Source of the DNA: Bacilli bacterium
GTDB lineage: Bacteria; Bacillota_I; Bacilli_A; RF39; UBA660
Direction of reading: 5' to 3'
DNA length: 5,392 bases
Assembly (NCBI GenBank): GCA_028698535.1
Contig: JAQVDA010000027.1
Span: forward strand, 1-5,392
Below are positions 1 through 5,392 of the stretch, one piece after another. Positions within the stretch are counted from its first letter, which is position 1. Each line of letters starts with the position of its first letter. Made by a program: the position numbers and the translations under genes. The notes beneath the pieces were generated by a model. That model made no database searches and was not told the origin of the DNA. It saw only the letters and a program-made list of their open reading frames with translations.

Positions 1-1
1 T

Positions 2-160
2 ATTCCCAGTGACTTAGAATTTATTAATGCCTTAGAGTATCAACCGCTATCTAATAAAGAATTTAAAACGCAATATGGATTATTGACAGGTTCTTGGCGC
101 GGTAAAAAGATAATTGAGCGAAATATTTGGATATATAAGGAAAAACATTACTATAAGTAG
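2..160 (+). CDS. 3' end of an unrecognised protein (partial)
   Basis: The only frame open from the left edge gives 52 residues and ends at TAG (158-160). The start lies outside the window. The tail is basic and aromatic, with a Gly-Ser-Trp-Arg-Gly segment in its middle and a Lys/Tyr-rich end (KEKHYYK). I see no signal peptide, membrane segment or motif that identifies a family. Codon choice (AAA, ATT, TTA, GAA) matches the downstream genes, and Trp is TGG. The next gene starts 33 bases later on the same strand, so the two could be co-transcribed, although possible promoter elements overlap this 3' end. It is real as an open frame with a clear stop, but its function cannot be stated. Confidence 0.6.
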   Translation: MPSDLEFINALEYQPLSNKEFKTQYGLLTGSWRGKKIIERNIWIYKEKHYYK

Positions 161-176
161 TATTTTATGGTAAAAT
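127..176 (+). promoter_or_regulatory. possible promoter of the thioredoxin-like gene
   Basis: Two alternatives overlap. One is an extended -10, TGGTAAAAT (168-176), with a poor -35 (TTACTA, 148-153) at 17 bp. It would start transcription close to the Shine-Dalgarno sequence and leave almost no leader. The other pairs TTGGAT (127-132) with TATAAG (152-157) at 19 bp and gives a leader of about 30 bases. Neither is convincing in DNA this AT-rich, and read-through from the upstream gene is also possible. Confidence 0.3.
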
Positions 177-182
177 GATAAT

Positions 183-188
183 AGGTGA
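183..188 (+). promoter_or_regulatory. ribosome binding site that fixes the start at 194
   Basis: AGGTGA lies 5 bases before ATG 194-196. An in-frame GTG at 185 could extend the protein by three residues, but that GTG is itself part of the Shine-Dalgarno sequence and has no good site of its own. The ATG is therefore preferred. Confidence 0.7.
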
Positions 189-193
189 GAAAG

Positions 194-703
194 ATGAAAA
201 AAGTTAAGAAAAAAAGCAATTATTTTATTTATCTTTTGGTTACTATATTAGCGTTGGTATTGGTTTTCTATATTAGGGAGTGGCATAAAACATATCAAAG
301 TCATCAACTAACGATTCCTGTCATTGGTCAGTATTTAAATGAGGTTAAATGGGAAGAATTAGATAATTATTTAATAAACAATGCTAATTTGGGGTTATAT
401 ATATGTACAACTAATGAAAGTAAGTGCCGGGAATTTGAAAGTAATTTTAAAGAGATAATCAATAAATACTCTTTAGGCGAAAAAATAGTGTATTTAAATA
501 TAAGTAATATTGATACTAACGATAGGGGAGTTGATTTTAAGCAATTTAACATTCCCGATAGTAATGTTTTTTTTGATAACTACCCTTCTTTAGTTATTTT
601 TATTGACCATAAATTTATTAATTCTATTGTTATTGATGACAATGTTGATATGGGCGCGGTTATTCAATTCTTAGAAGAGCATGAAGTTATCAATGGAGAT
701 TAG
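194..703 (+). CDS. membrane-anchored thioredoxin-like protein with atypical cysteines
   Basis: The product is 169 residues, counted from ATG 194. A Lys-rich N-terminus (MKKVKKK) precedes one membrane segment at about residues 9-27, so positive-inside topology places the rest outside the cell. Residues about 45-165 look like a thioredoxin fold: a strand ending LGLYIC, a helix (CREFESNFKEII), a strand KIVYLNI, then YPSLVIFID, whose Pro131 would be the cis-proline before strand 4. The usual CxxC is missing. Aligned by the following R-x-F, Cys78 takes the second position while Glu75 replaces the nucleophilic cysteine. An extra Cys71 lies seven residues before Cys78 (CX6C). It may be a redox-inactive scaffold, or the two cysteines may form an unusual disulfide. 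The neighbouring operon encodes a 15-cysteine secreted protein, so a folding role is possible but is inference. The fold call rests on pattern only. Confidence 0.75.
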   Translation: MKKVKKKSNYFIYLLVTILALVLVFYIREWHKTYQSHQLTIPVIGQYLNEVKWEELDNYLINNANLGLYICTTNESKCREFESNFKEIINKYSLGEKIVYLNISNIDTNDRGVDFKQFNIPDSNVFFDNYPSLVIFIDHKFINSIVIDDNVDMGAVIQFLEEHEVINGD

Positions 704-724
704 ATAGGGAAAGTTTATGGCTTA

Positions 725-759
725 AATAATCCTATTTATTATTAGGTTTTATTCTTTTT
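725..759 (+). terminator. weak candidate intrinsic terminator
   Basis: AATAA (725-729) and CCTA (731-734) can pair with TAGG (743-746) and TTATT (749-753), around an 8-base loop and a small internal loop. CTTTTT (754-759) follows. The position, 22 bases after the thioredoxin-like gene, is right. The stem has only two G-C pairs, so it may be chance in AT-rich sequence. Confidence 0.33.
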
Positions 760-832
760 GTGATAGTAGATATTAGATTGTTTAAAAAGTGGTCAGTACT
801 ATATAAATACAATTTAAATTTGGTCCTTTGTT

Positions 833-861
833 TTTAAATTTATTTACTATTATGATATAAT
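833..861 (+). promoter_or_regulatory. extended -10 promoter of the Tad-like operon
   Basis: TATAAT (856-861) is a perfect -10 box preceded by TG at 853-854, giving the extended form TGATATAAT. A moderate -35 (TTTAAA, 833-838) lies exactly 17 bp upstream. Transcription would start near 868, giving a leader of about 30 bases before ATG 898, with AAGGTG (885-890) as ribosome binding site at 7-base spacing. A weaker upstream pair, TTGTTT (778-783) and TATAAA (802-807), could be a second start. No riboswitch-like structure fits in so short a leader. Confidence 0.6.
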
Positions 862-897
862 TTAAATACTGATAATAGTAAGCTAAGGTGTGATTAT

Positions 898-1620
898 ATG
901 GCTATAAGAGACAAACTTTATATATTGATGCTGGGATTGTTGTTTTTGTTGTTGCCTCTAAAGATTACGGCTTTGGAATGTGACCCTGTAGAATTAAATA
1001 AACTAAAGAAATTAGCTAGTTTTTCAGAAATAAAATATCAACATATAAAAAACTATGTTCCCACAAAAGAGGAAGAACAACTTGGCCCATTAAATCTCAA
1101 GAATCGCTTTAGTGTTACGATTAATAATTTTAGTGATAAGTTTATTGTCAAGGAATATTATTCAGATAATTTATTTCAGTATAATCCAACATTAATAACG
1201 CCTACGGTTATTACTAAAGGTGATTTTGTTGGGGGGGACTCCTATACCTTTTATTTTTTTGCTAATACTAATGATGCTTGTCATTATCAATTGTTGAGGG
1301 GCGAAACAATTAGGCTTCCTAAATATAATGAATATTCTGAGCATGAGTTGTGTCAGGGTATTGAGGATTACCGGCTATGTGATAGATGGTTTCCGGGGAC
1401 CATAGCAAGTGAAGATTACTTTATTGATAAGGTTAATAAGTATAAAATTTTTTTAGGAGAACAAAAGAACAATGATAATAATCATCCCTTTTCTAGATGG
1501 GATTTAATAATAGATTGGATTGCCGTTAATTATACTTATATTTTAGTTACTATTGCTGGTGGGGGAACGCTTATTATTTTAATTTTAAAATTTATTAGTA
1601 GAAGGAGGATGCCACTATGA
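898..1620 (+). CDS. surface protein with signal peptide and C-terminal membrane anchor
   Basis: The product is 240 residues. Residues 1-25 form a signal peptide: basic MAIRDK, a Leu-rich core, and a likely signal-peptidase I site after ITA (25). Residues about 26-205 form the extracellular part, and residues about 214-231 a single membrane helix (YILVTIAGGGTLIILIL) followed by a KFISRRR stop-transfer tail, so this should be a type I membrane protein. The mature part has four cysteines (28, 128, 152, 161), enough for two disulfides; three cluster around RLPKYNEYS and the LCQGIEDYRLCDRW block, which looks like a conserved core. No catalytic motif or LPXTG signal is seen. It is the first gene of the operon, and its TGA overlaps the next start by 4 bases (ATGA), so the two products are probably made in matched amounts. 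It may anchor or escort the 689 aa protein; this is inference. I recognise no named family. Confidence 0.85.
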   Translation: MAIRDKLYILMLGLLFLLLPLKITALECDPVELNKLKKLASFSEIKYQHIKNYVPTKEEEQLGPLNLKNRFSVTINNFSDKFIVKEYYSDNLFQYNPTLITPTVITKGDFVGGDSYTFYFFANTNDACHYQLLRGETIRLPKYNEYSEHELCQGIEDYRLCDRWFPGTIASEDYFIDKVNKYKIFLGEQKNNDNNHPFSRWDLIIDWIAVNYTYILVTIAGGGTLIILILKFISRRRMPL

Positions 1621-3686
1621 AGAAAGCAATATTATTAATAATAATTACTATTATTAGTTTTTTCTTAAGCAAAGGCATGGTAATGGCCGAAGAGGTTAGG
1701 TATGATATCCATAGCTTAGTGGCAACGGAGAAAAAAATAATAATTGAAGGATGGGCCTTTTTACGTTTTACTAATCATGGTAATGGATATAACACCAGGC
1801 ATACTTTAATTTTTGATAAAGTTTATGGCACAGGTGGTAAACAAAGAATTACGGTTGGTTCTAGAGGAGCATCAAATATTGATGTTACTTGTACTATGTT
1901 TCGAAGCCCCACTTTAGATCCTTTATGTTGGGAAATCCTAACGGGTAAAAAAATGTTTGAGGGCAAAAGAGGTATTCCGGGAGTTAACGCTTTGGTTGCG
2001 GCTTCTCAAAATAATTATAATAAATATCCCGAGTATAATGCTAATTACAATCAAAAGTATTTTCAAAAAGTGGGCTTTAAATTTGAAATTAATCATGATT
2101 TGTTTAATCCGAATAAGTGTTTGGATTATGCTGATAAAATTAAATATACGATGCGAATACAAGTAGAGTCAGATGGAAAAACTGGTATAACTGCCCCAAT
2201 TAATATTTTTGCGCATCGTATAAGCGGGGATTATGCTGATAAAATTATTTCTCATGCTTCCCCTAAAGAAATGAATATCTTGATTGCCGCGGGGTGGGTT
2301 AGAAATAAGTTAACCACTACTTTGGATAGTAGAATACCATGTAATAACACCTATTGTTATTTTGCGGCTGGCACTTATGATGTTATAGATGAAAAATTTT
2401 TAGGTAGTATTGCGGGGATTCCGAGTATATATAAAATCTATTATTATTCAACTTTCGCTAGTAGAATTGGTAGCTCTAATGACTTTGGTCCTAGTGAGTT
2501 GGGAAAACCAGGTGCTACTTTAGTTTGGGCTCCAGCAACCTGGATTTTGCCAGTCCCTGGTCCAGAAAACTTAACTACTATACCGGAATGTAAGTGTGAT
2601 CCCGAAAAAGAAAATTGCGAAGAAAATGATCGAACAATTGATTTAGAGTGCCCGCAAGGTAAAGATAAAATAATAGTCCCCCCATCAATATATAAAATTG
2701 AGTTAAGTAATAATGCTTGTGAGATAGGTTGTACGGAGAAAATAACTGTTAATTTACCACCTCATCCTGATAAATTAAAGGCGGGGATGGGGTTCACTCA
2801 AGACATTGAGTTTAAAACGGAAAAATTTTGTTCATACGAATGGCGGAATAAAAACTCGCCCGATGTTAAAGCTTGTAATGAGTGGGATGTTCATAATAGT
2901 TATGTTTATAATAATAACCTAAACAAAATAACGCCGCGACTAGAATTTAATGTATCAGATAATAAAGTAAGTTTTGGGGAGTTCCATAAGTTAAATTATG
3001 GTTATGAGGTGGAAAGAATACCACGTCAAGAACCAAGATTTGATCGCGTATATGGAGGTTATATATTTACTTTTAAGTTACCTCGTGTTTATATTGAAAA
3101 AATAACAGGTAAAAAGACCTTTATTAAACCGCCGACTGATGCGACCCACTATGATGGTGGTCATAAATTTTATACTAAATTAGATACGCCAACGGGAACT
3201 TATAATTATCGAATCACAGTTACTAATTTATGTGATTATAATGATAAACAAACTATTAATTATACTTGTAGTTTTGATGTTGAAAATGAATTTCCAGGCC
3301 CGGGCGATCCAGACCATTATAAAGGAGCTGCTTATATATTTAGACCTATTTCTTTAGAATATCCTTTCCCCGGCAGATTACCTGGTTCTAATTGGGCCAG
3401 AGTTGATTGGCCCAAAATATTAAGCCCTACTTTAAATAATAATATGGTTTATAGTGACTCGAATTTAATATACGCGATAACCTTAGATAGAATGTTGATT
3501 CAAAGAATTAGAGATTATAATTTCGAGCGTAAGGTTCATGGTGGTTATTTAGACATATCGATTGATAAGGCTGGTAATAATATCTTTTTTGGCCGTTTTG
3601 GTAGTAATAACATCAGACGGGGTTCTAATTGGATAAGGACGTTTGACTTGGATAATATTGACAACGGTAGAGGAGAGGATATATAA
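1617..3686 (+). CDS. large cysteine-rich secreted multidomain protein
   Basis: The product is 689 residues. A signal peptide covers residues 1-24 (MKKAILLIII core, likely cut after VMA), and there is no C-terminal membrane helix or LPXTG. AAGGAGG (1602-1608) precedes ATG by 8 bases. The rest looks beta-rich. Residues about 26-200 resemble a beta-sandwich opening with IIIEGWAF. Residues about 220-280 may be an SH3-like module (AAGWVR ... AAGTYDVI). Residues 325-372 hold six cysteines (325, 327, 334, 345, 368, 372). A further beta region spans about 373-555, followed by a Pro/Gly hinge (FPGPGDPDHY) and a C-terminal domain (about 570-689) with YPFPGRLPGSNW and RIRDYN. The mature protein has 15 cysteines, an odd number, so one may be free or may link to a partner. 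No enzyme motif is seen. Genes on both sides overlap it. It is likely a surface adhesin, a tip protein or a substrate of the Tad-like machine; the domain boundaries are estimates. Confidence 0.85.
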   Translation: MKKAILLIIITIISFFLSKGMVMAEEVRYDIHSLVATEKKIIIEGWAFLRFTNHGNGYNTRHTLIFDKVYGTGGKQRITVGSRGASNIDVTCTMFRSPTLDPLCWEILTGKKMFEGKRGIPGVNALVAASQNNYNKYPEYNANYNQKYFQKVGFKFEINHDLFNPNKCLDYADKIKYTMRIQVESDGKTGITAPINIFAHRISGDYADKIISHASPKEMNILIAAGWVRNKLTTTLDSRIPCNNTYCYFAAGTYDVIDEKFLGSIAGIPSIYKIYYYSTFASRIGSSNDFGPSELGKPGATLVWAPATWILPVPGPENLTTIPECKCDPEKENCEENDRTIDLECPQGKDKIIVPPSIYKIELSNNACEIGCTEKITVNLPPHPDKLKAGMGFTQDIEFKTEKFCSYEWRNKNSPDVKACNEWDVHNSYVYNNNLNKITPRLEFNVSDNKVSFGEFHKLNYGYEVERIPRQEPRFDRVYGGYIFTFKLPRVYIEKITGKKTFIKPPTDATHYDGGHKFYTKLDTPTGTYNYRITVTNLCDYNDKQTINYTCSFDVENEFPGPGDPDHYKGAAYIFRPISLEYPFPGRLPGSNWARVDWPKILSPTLNNNMVYSDSNLIYAITLDRMLIQRIRDYNFERKVHGGYLDISIDKAGNNIFFGRFGSNNIRRGSNWIRTFDLDNIDNGRGEDI

Positions 3687-4084
3687 TGAAAGCAGCAATG
3701 TGGGGCGTAGTTTTAGTTATTATGGGCCTGATTGGTATTGCGGTTATCAATTCTTTTGAGAATATTACTTCAACTAATGAACAAAATTATTTTCTAGTTA
3801 AGGAAGTAACTGAAGCGGCTATGTATGACGCTATTGATTGGGGATATTATAGTTTAACAGGTGAATTAAAAATAAATGGTGAAAAATTCATGGAGAACTT
3901 TACTAGAAGATTCGCCCAAACAGTAAATATTCAAAGGGAATATAATGTTAGTTTCTATGATGTAATTGAATTACCACCGAAAGTAAGTTTAAGTGTTGGT
4001 TCAAATGTGTTTATTACTGTGACAGAACAAAATTTCAATGTTTTAAATAACATTGATGCTATATTTGAATATAGAGAAAGGTAG
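3686..4084 (+). CDS. pseudopilin- or TadE-like single-pass membrane protein
   Basis: The product is 132 residues. The start codon shares one base with the stop of the previous gene (TAATG), and an AGGAGAGG site (3671-3678) lies upstream, so translation is probably coupled. A short N-terminus (MKAAMW) leads into a membrane helix at about 5-22. A polar, helix-prone stretch follows (about 26-80, with EVTEAAMYDAIDWGYY), and then a beta-rich end (PPKVSLSVGSNVFITV). A hydrophobic N-terminal helix running into a long helix and a small beta domain is the general layout of pilins, pseudopilins and TadE-like proteins. There is no clear prepilin peptidase site: no Gly cut site with Glu at +5 before the hydrophobic stretch. 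It has no cysteine, unlike the two genes before it. It may belong to a small Bacilli-specific DUF family (DUF5411 comes to mind from memory, unverified). Its place just before cpaB supports a structural role in the machine. Confidence 0.8.
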   Translation: MKAAMWGVVLVIMGLIGIAVINSFENITSTNEQNYFLVKEVTEAAMYDAIDWGYYSLTGELKINGEKFMENFTRRFAQTVNIQREYNVSFYDVIELPPKVSLSVGSNVFITVTEQNFNVLNNIDAIFEYRER

Positions 4085-4099
4085 AAAGGAAAGATAAAG

Positions 4100-4909
4100 A
4101 TGAGTAATTTTTTTGTATCATTAAAGAGGTTCCTATCAAATCGGAACACCGTCACTATTTTGGGGGTCTTTTTGGGCGTTGCTATTTTGTATTTTGGGTA
4201 TAATTATCGTATTCAACAAGCAATTCAACCAGTAAGGATGCCTTATGCGAGAGTTACTATTCAACCTAGAACAAGAATTGTGGAGGACATGATTGGTTAT
4301 ATGGATGTGCCTCCAGCAAGGCTAAAGGGAAGCGTAATTAAGTATGCTGCCCAGGTAATTGATCGCTATTCTAACGTGAATACTATTATTCCCGAAGGAA
4401 GTTTATTTTATGAAGGAACGGTTATTCCTTTTGCGGAGTTGCCAGATGCCTCACTAATAAATATTCCTGAGGGTTTAATACCTTATAATTTTAAGGTTGA
4501 TATTGATAAAACTTATGGTAATTCTATTTTCCCGGGCAATTATATTAACATTTATTTTAAGGGGTATAGTGATACTGGCGAATTAATGGTTGGTCGTTTA
4601 GTTGAAAATATTAGGGTTTTAGCGGTTAAGGATCGTAATGGACAACATGTTTTTGAAAATACAGAAGAAGCAAGAATCCCGTCAATCATTATTTTTGGCG
4701 TCCCAGAAGAGATTCATTTATTATTAAGAAAAGCTACATATATAAAAGATAGAGATATTGAGTTAATCCCAGTCCCAATTGGTGGTGTCTATGAAATAGA
4801 ACCAGGCATGATAGAAATAACTAATACTAAGATTGAGCAATTTATTTATCAACACGCTCCGGATATTAGTGAAGATATTCCTGATGTTACACCAGACATT
4901 GAAGAATAA
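4100..4909 (+). CDS. cpaB: CpaB/RcpC-like SAF-domain pilus assembly protein
   Basis: The product is 269 residues. AAAGGA (4085-4090) lies 9 bases before ATG. A cytoplasmic N-terminus with basic residues precedes a membrane helix at about 18-35. Residues about 47-110 fit a SAF domain: YARVTIQPRTRIVEDMI, then a DVPPARLKG turn and IPEGSLFYEG, which parallels the usual 'ipaGt.I..dm' and 'i.aGepl' pattern. Residues about 125-225 fit the RcpC/CpaB domain (FPGNYINIYF, GRLVENIRVLAV, SIIIFGVPEEIHLLLRKA). A Glu/Asp-rich tail (DISEDIPDVTPDIEE) follows. In Gram-negative Tad systems CpaB lies in the periplasm and works with the secretin CpaC; no secretin is expected in a single-membrane cell, so here it probably faces the wall as part of the channel or platform. 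The directly following CpaF-type ATPase gene is the usual partner. The family call is firm; the exact role in this lineage is inferred. Confidence 0.88.
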   Translation: MSNFFVSLKRFLSNRNTVTILGVFLGVAILYFGYNYRIQQAIQPVRMPYARVTIQPRTRIVEDMIGYMDVPPARLKGSVIKYAAQVIDRYSNVNTIIPEGSLFYEGTVIPFAELPDASLINIPEGLIPYNFKVDIDKTYGNSIFPGNYINIYFKGYSDTGELMVGRLVENIRVLAVKDRNGQHVFENTEEARIPSIIIFGVPEEIHLLLRKATYIKDRDIELIPVPIGGVYEIEPGMIEITNTKIEQFIYQHAPDISEDIPDVTPDIEE

Positions 4910-4946
4910 CATATAAAAGTGATAAAGATAAGAAGGGGTAAAAAAT

Positions 4947-5392
4947 ATGGATGATAATTTATTTACTAATGTTGATTTTGGGGAATTAAAACCATATGTT
5001 GAAGATAATGATATTACTGATATTTCCTATAGTAATAATGGGCAATTATGGATTAGATCATTATCAAAGGGTTCTTACCGGGTTGAATCACATAAGGTTA
5101 ATAATCAATTAGTGGAAAAGTTGGCTTTTCAGTGCGCTAATATTGTTGGTAAGGTATTTAATATGGCCCACCCGTTCCTAGACGCTGAGGGTATTGAATT
5201 AAGAATGAATTTCATTCATAGTTCTATTGCTAGAAATGGGGTGGCGATGGTCATTCGGAAGGCCCCAGCTAAAATTAGATTACAAAAGAGTAAAATATTG
5301 GAAGATAAATATATTACCCTTGATATTCATGATTTTTTAATAAAATGTGTTCATGGTCATTGTAATATTATTGTTAGTGGTGAAACCGGTGC
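4947..5392 (+). CDS. cpaF: CpaF/TadA/VirB11-type secretion ATPase, N-terminal part (cut by window edge)
   Basis: The first 148 residues are present; the frame is still open at the edge. AGAAGGGG (4931-4938) lies 8 bases before ATG 4947; a second ATG at 4951 is out of frame and soon stops. Residues about 15-105 fit the N-terminal domain of CpaF/VirB11 ATPases: YVEDNDITDISYSNNGQLWI matches the 'D..ItdI.in....v.v' start, and LRMNFIHSSIARNGVAMVIRK matches the conserved 'lR.n.i.pp.a..G....IRk' block. DIHDFLIKCVHGHCNIIVSG then leads into GETG, the first residues of the Walker A motif, and the window ends at GC, consistent with a following Ala. In the family this hexameric cytoplasmic ATPase powers pilin polymerisation or secretion. 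The N-terminal domain begins almost at residue 1, without the long leader of many CpaF proteins. It could also be annotated TadA; full-length members are usually around 400-500 residues. Confidence 0.9.
   Translation, partial: MDDNLFTNVDFGELKPYVEDNDITDISYSNNGQLWIRSLSKGSYRVESHKVNNQLVEKLAFQCANIVGKVFNMAHPFLDAEGIELRMNFIHSSIARNGVAMVIRKAPAKIRLQKSKILEDKYITLDIHDFLIKCVHGHCNIIVSGETG

Noticed and set aside
176..184. TGATAATAG shared by the leaders of both transcription units (176-184 and 870-878)
   Set aside because: Only two copies, at different distances from the -10 boxes and the start codons; chance is likely in AT-rich DNA.
185..193. GTG start giving a 172-residue version of the thioredoxin-like protein
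   Set aside because: The GTG lies within the AGGTGA ribosome binding site of ATG 194, and no other site precedes it.
367..552. Reverse-strand open frame of 61 codons inside the thioredoxin-like gene
   Set aside because: It lies wholly within a well-supported gene and has a composition typical of a shadow frame.
1618..1620. TGA read as Trp (Mycoplasma code)
   Set aside because: About 20 Trp codons are all TGG and no gene has an internal TGA. Reading through this TGA would add only six residues before TAA.
1938..2166. Two overlapping open frames, one per strand, inside the 689 aa gene
   Set aside because: Both are embedded in a continuous coding frame with signal peptide and normal codon use; their Ile/Lys-rich products look like AT-rich shadows.
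3955..4155. Reverse-strand open frame of 66 codons spanning two genes
   Set aside because: It crosses the junction of two coupled + strand genes, with no start signals of its own.
1..5392. CRISPR arrays, tRNA or rRNA genes, insertion sequences
   Set aside because: No regularly spaced repeats, cloverleaf-like sequence, transposase motifs or terminal inverted repeats were seen by eye on either strand.

Overview
The window is AT-rich (about one third G+C by eye) and every supported gene is on the + strand. Strong AGGAGG-type ribosome binding sites, tight gene packing and AT-ending codons suggest a low-GC Bacillota, most plausibly an uncultured Bacilli or Mollicutes-related gut lineage; the lineage is inference. 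All of about 20 Trp residues are read from TGG, and one gene ends in TGA. That points to the standard bacterial code rather than the Mycoplasma TGA=Trp code.

Layout: (1) bases 2-160 are the 3' end of an unrecognised gene. (2) Bases 194-703 encode a small membrane-anchored protein with a thioredoxin-like outer domain and an atypical cysteine pattern. (3) Bases 704-897 are intergenic, with a weak candidate terminator, a good extended -10 promoter and an open frame that is probably noise. (4) From 898 to the right edge runs one tightly packed operon: a signal-peptide protein with a C-terminal membrane anchor (240 aa), a large cysteine-rich secreted protein (689 aa), a one-pass pseudopilin- or TadE-like protein (132 aa), a CpaB/RcpC-type SAF-domain protein (269 aa) and the N-terminal part of a CpaF/TadA/VirB11-type ATPase, cut off inside its Walker A motif.

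The last two genes mark the operon as a Tad (tight adherence)/type IV-pilus-like or type II/IV secretion-like machine in what looks like a single-membrane cell. CpaF would power assembly from the cytoplasm, CpaB would be an outward-facing membrane component, and the 132 aa protein could be a pilin-like subunit. The two leading secreted proteins have no counterpart that I recognise in classical Tad loci. They are translationally coupled to each other (4-base overlap) and to the pseudopilin-like gene (1-base overlap), so they are good candidates for the exported or surface-displayed part of the apparatus. No Flp pilin, prepilin peptidase, secretin, CpaE/TadZ or TadB/TadC gene is visible here; the membrane-platform genes would be expected just beyond the right edge.
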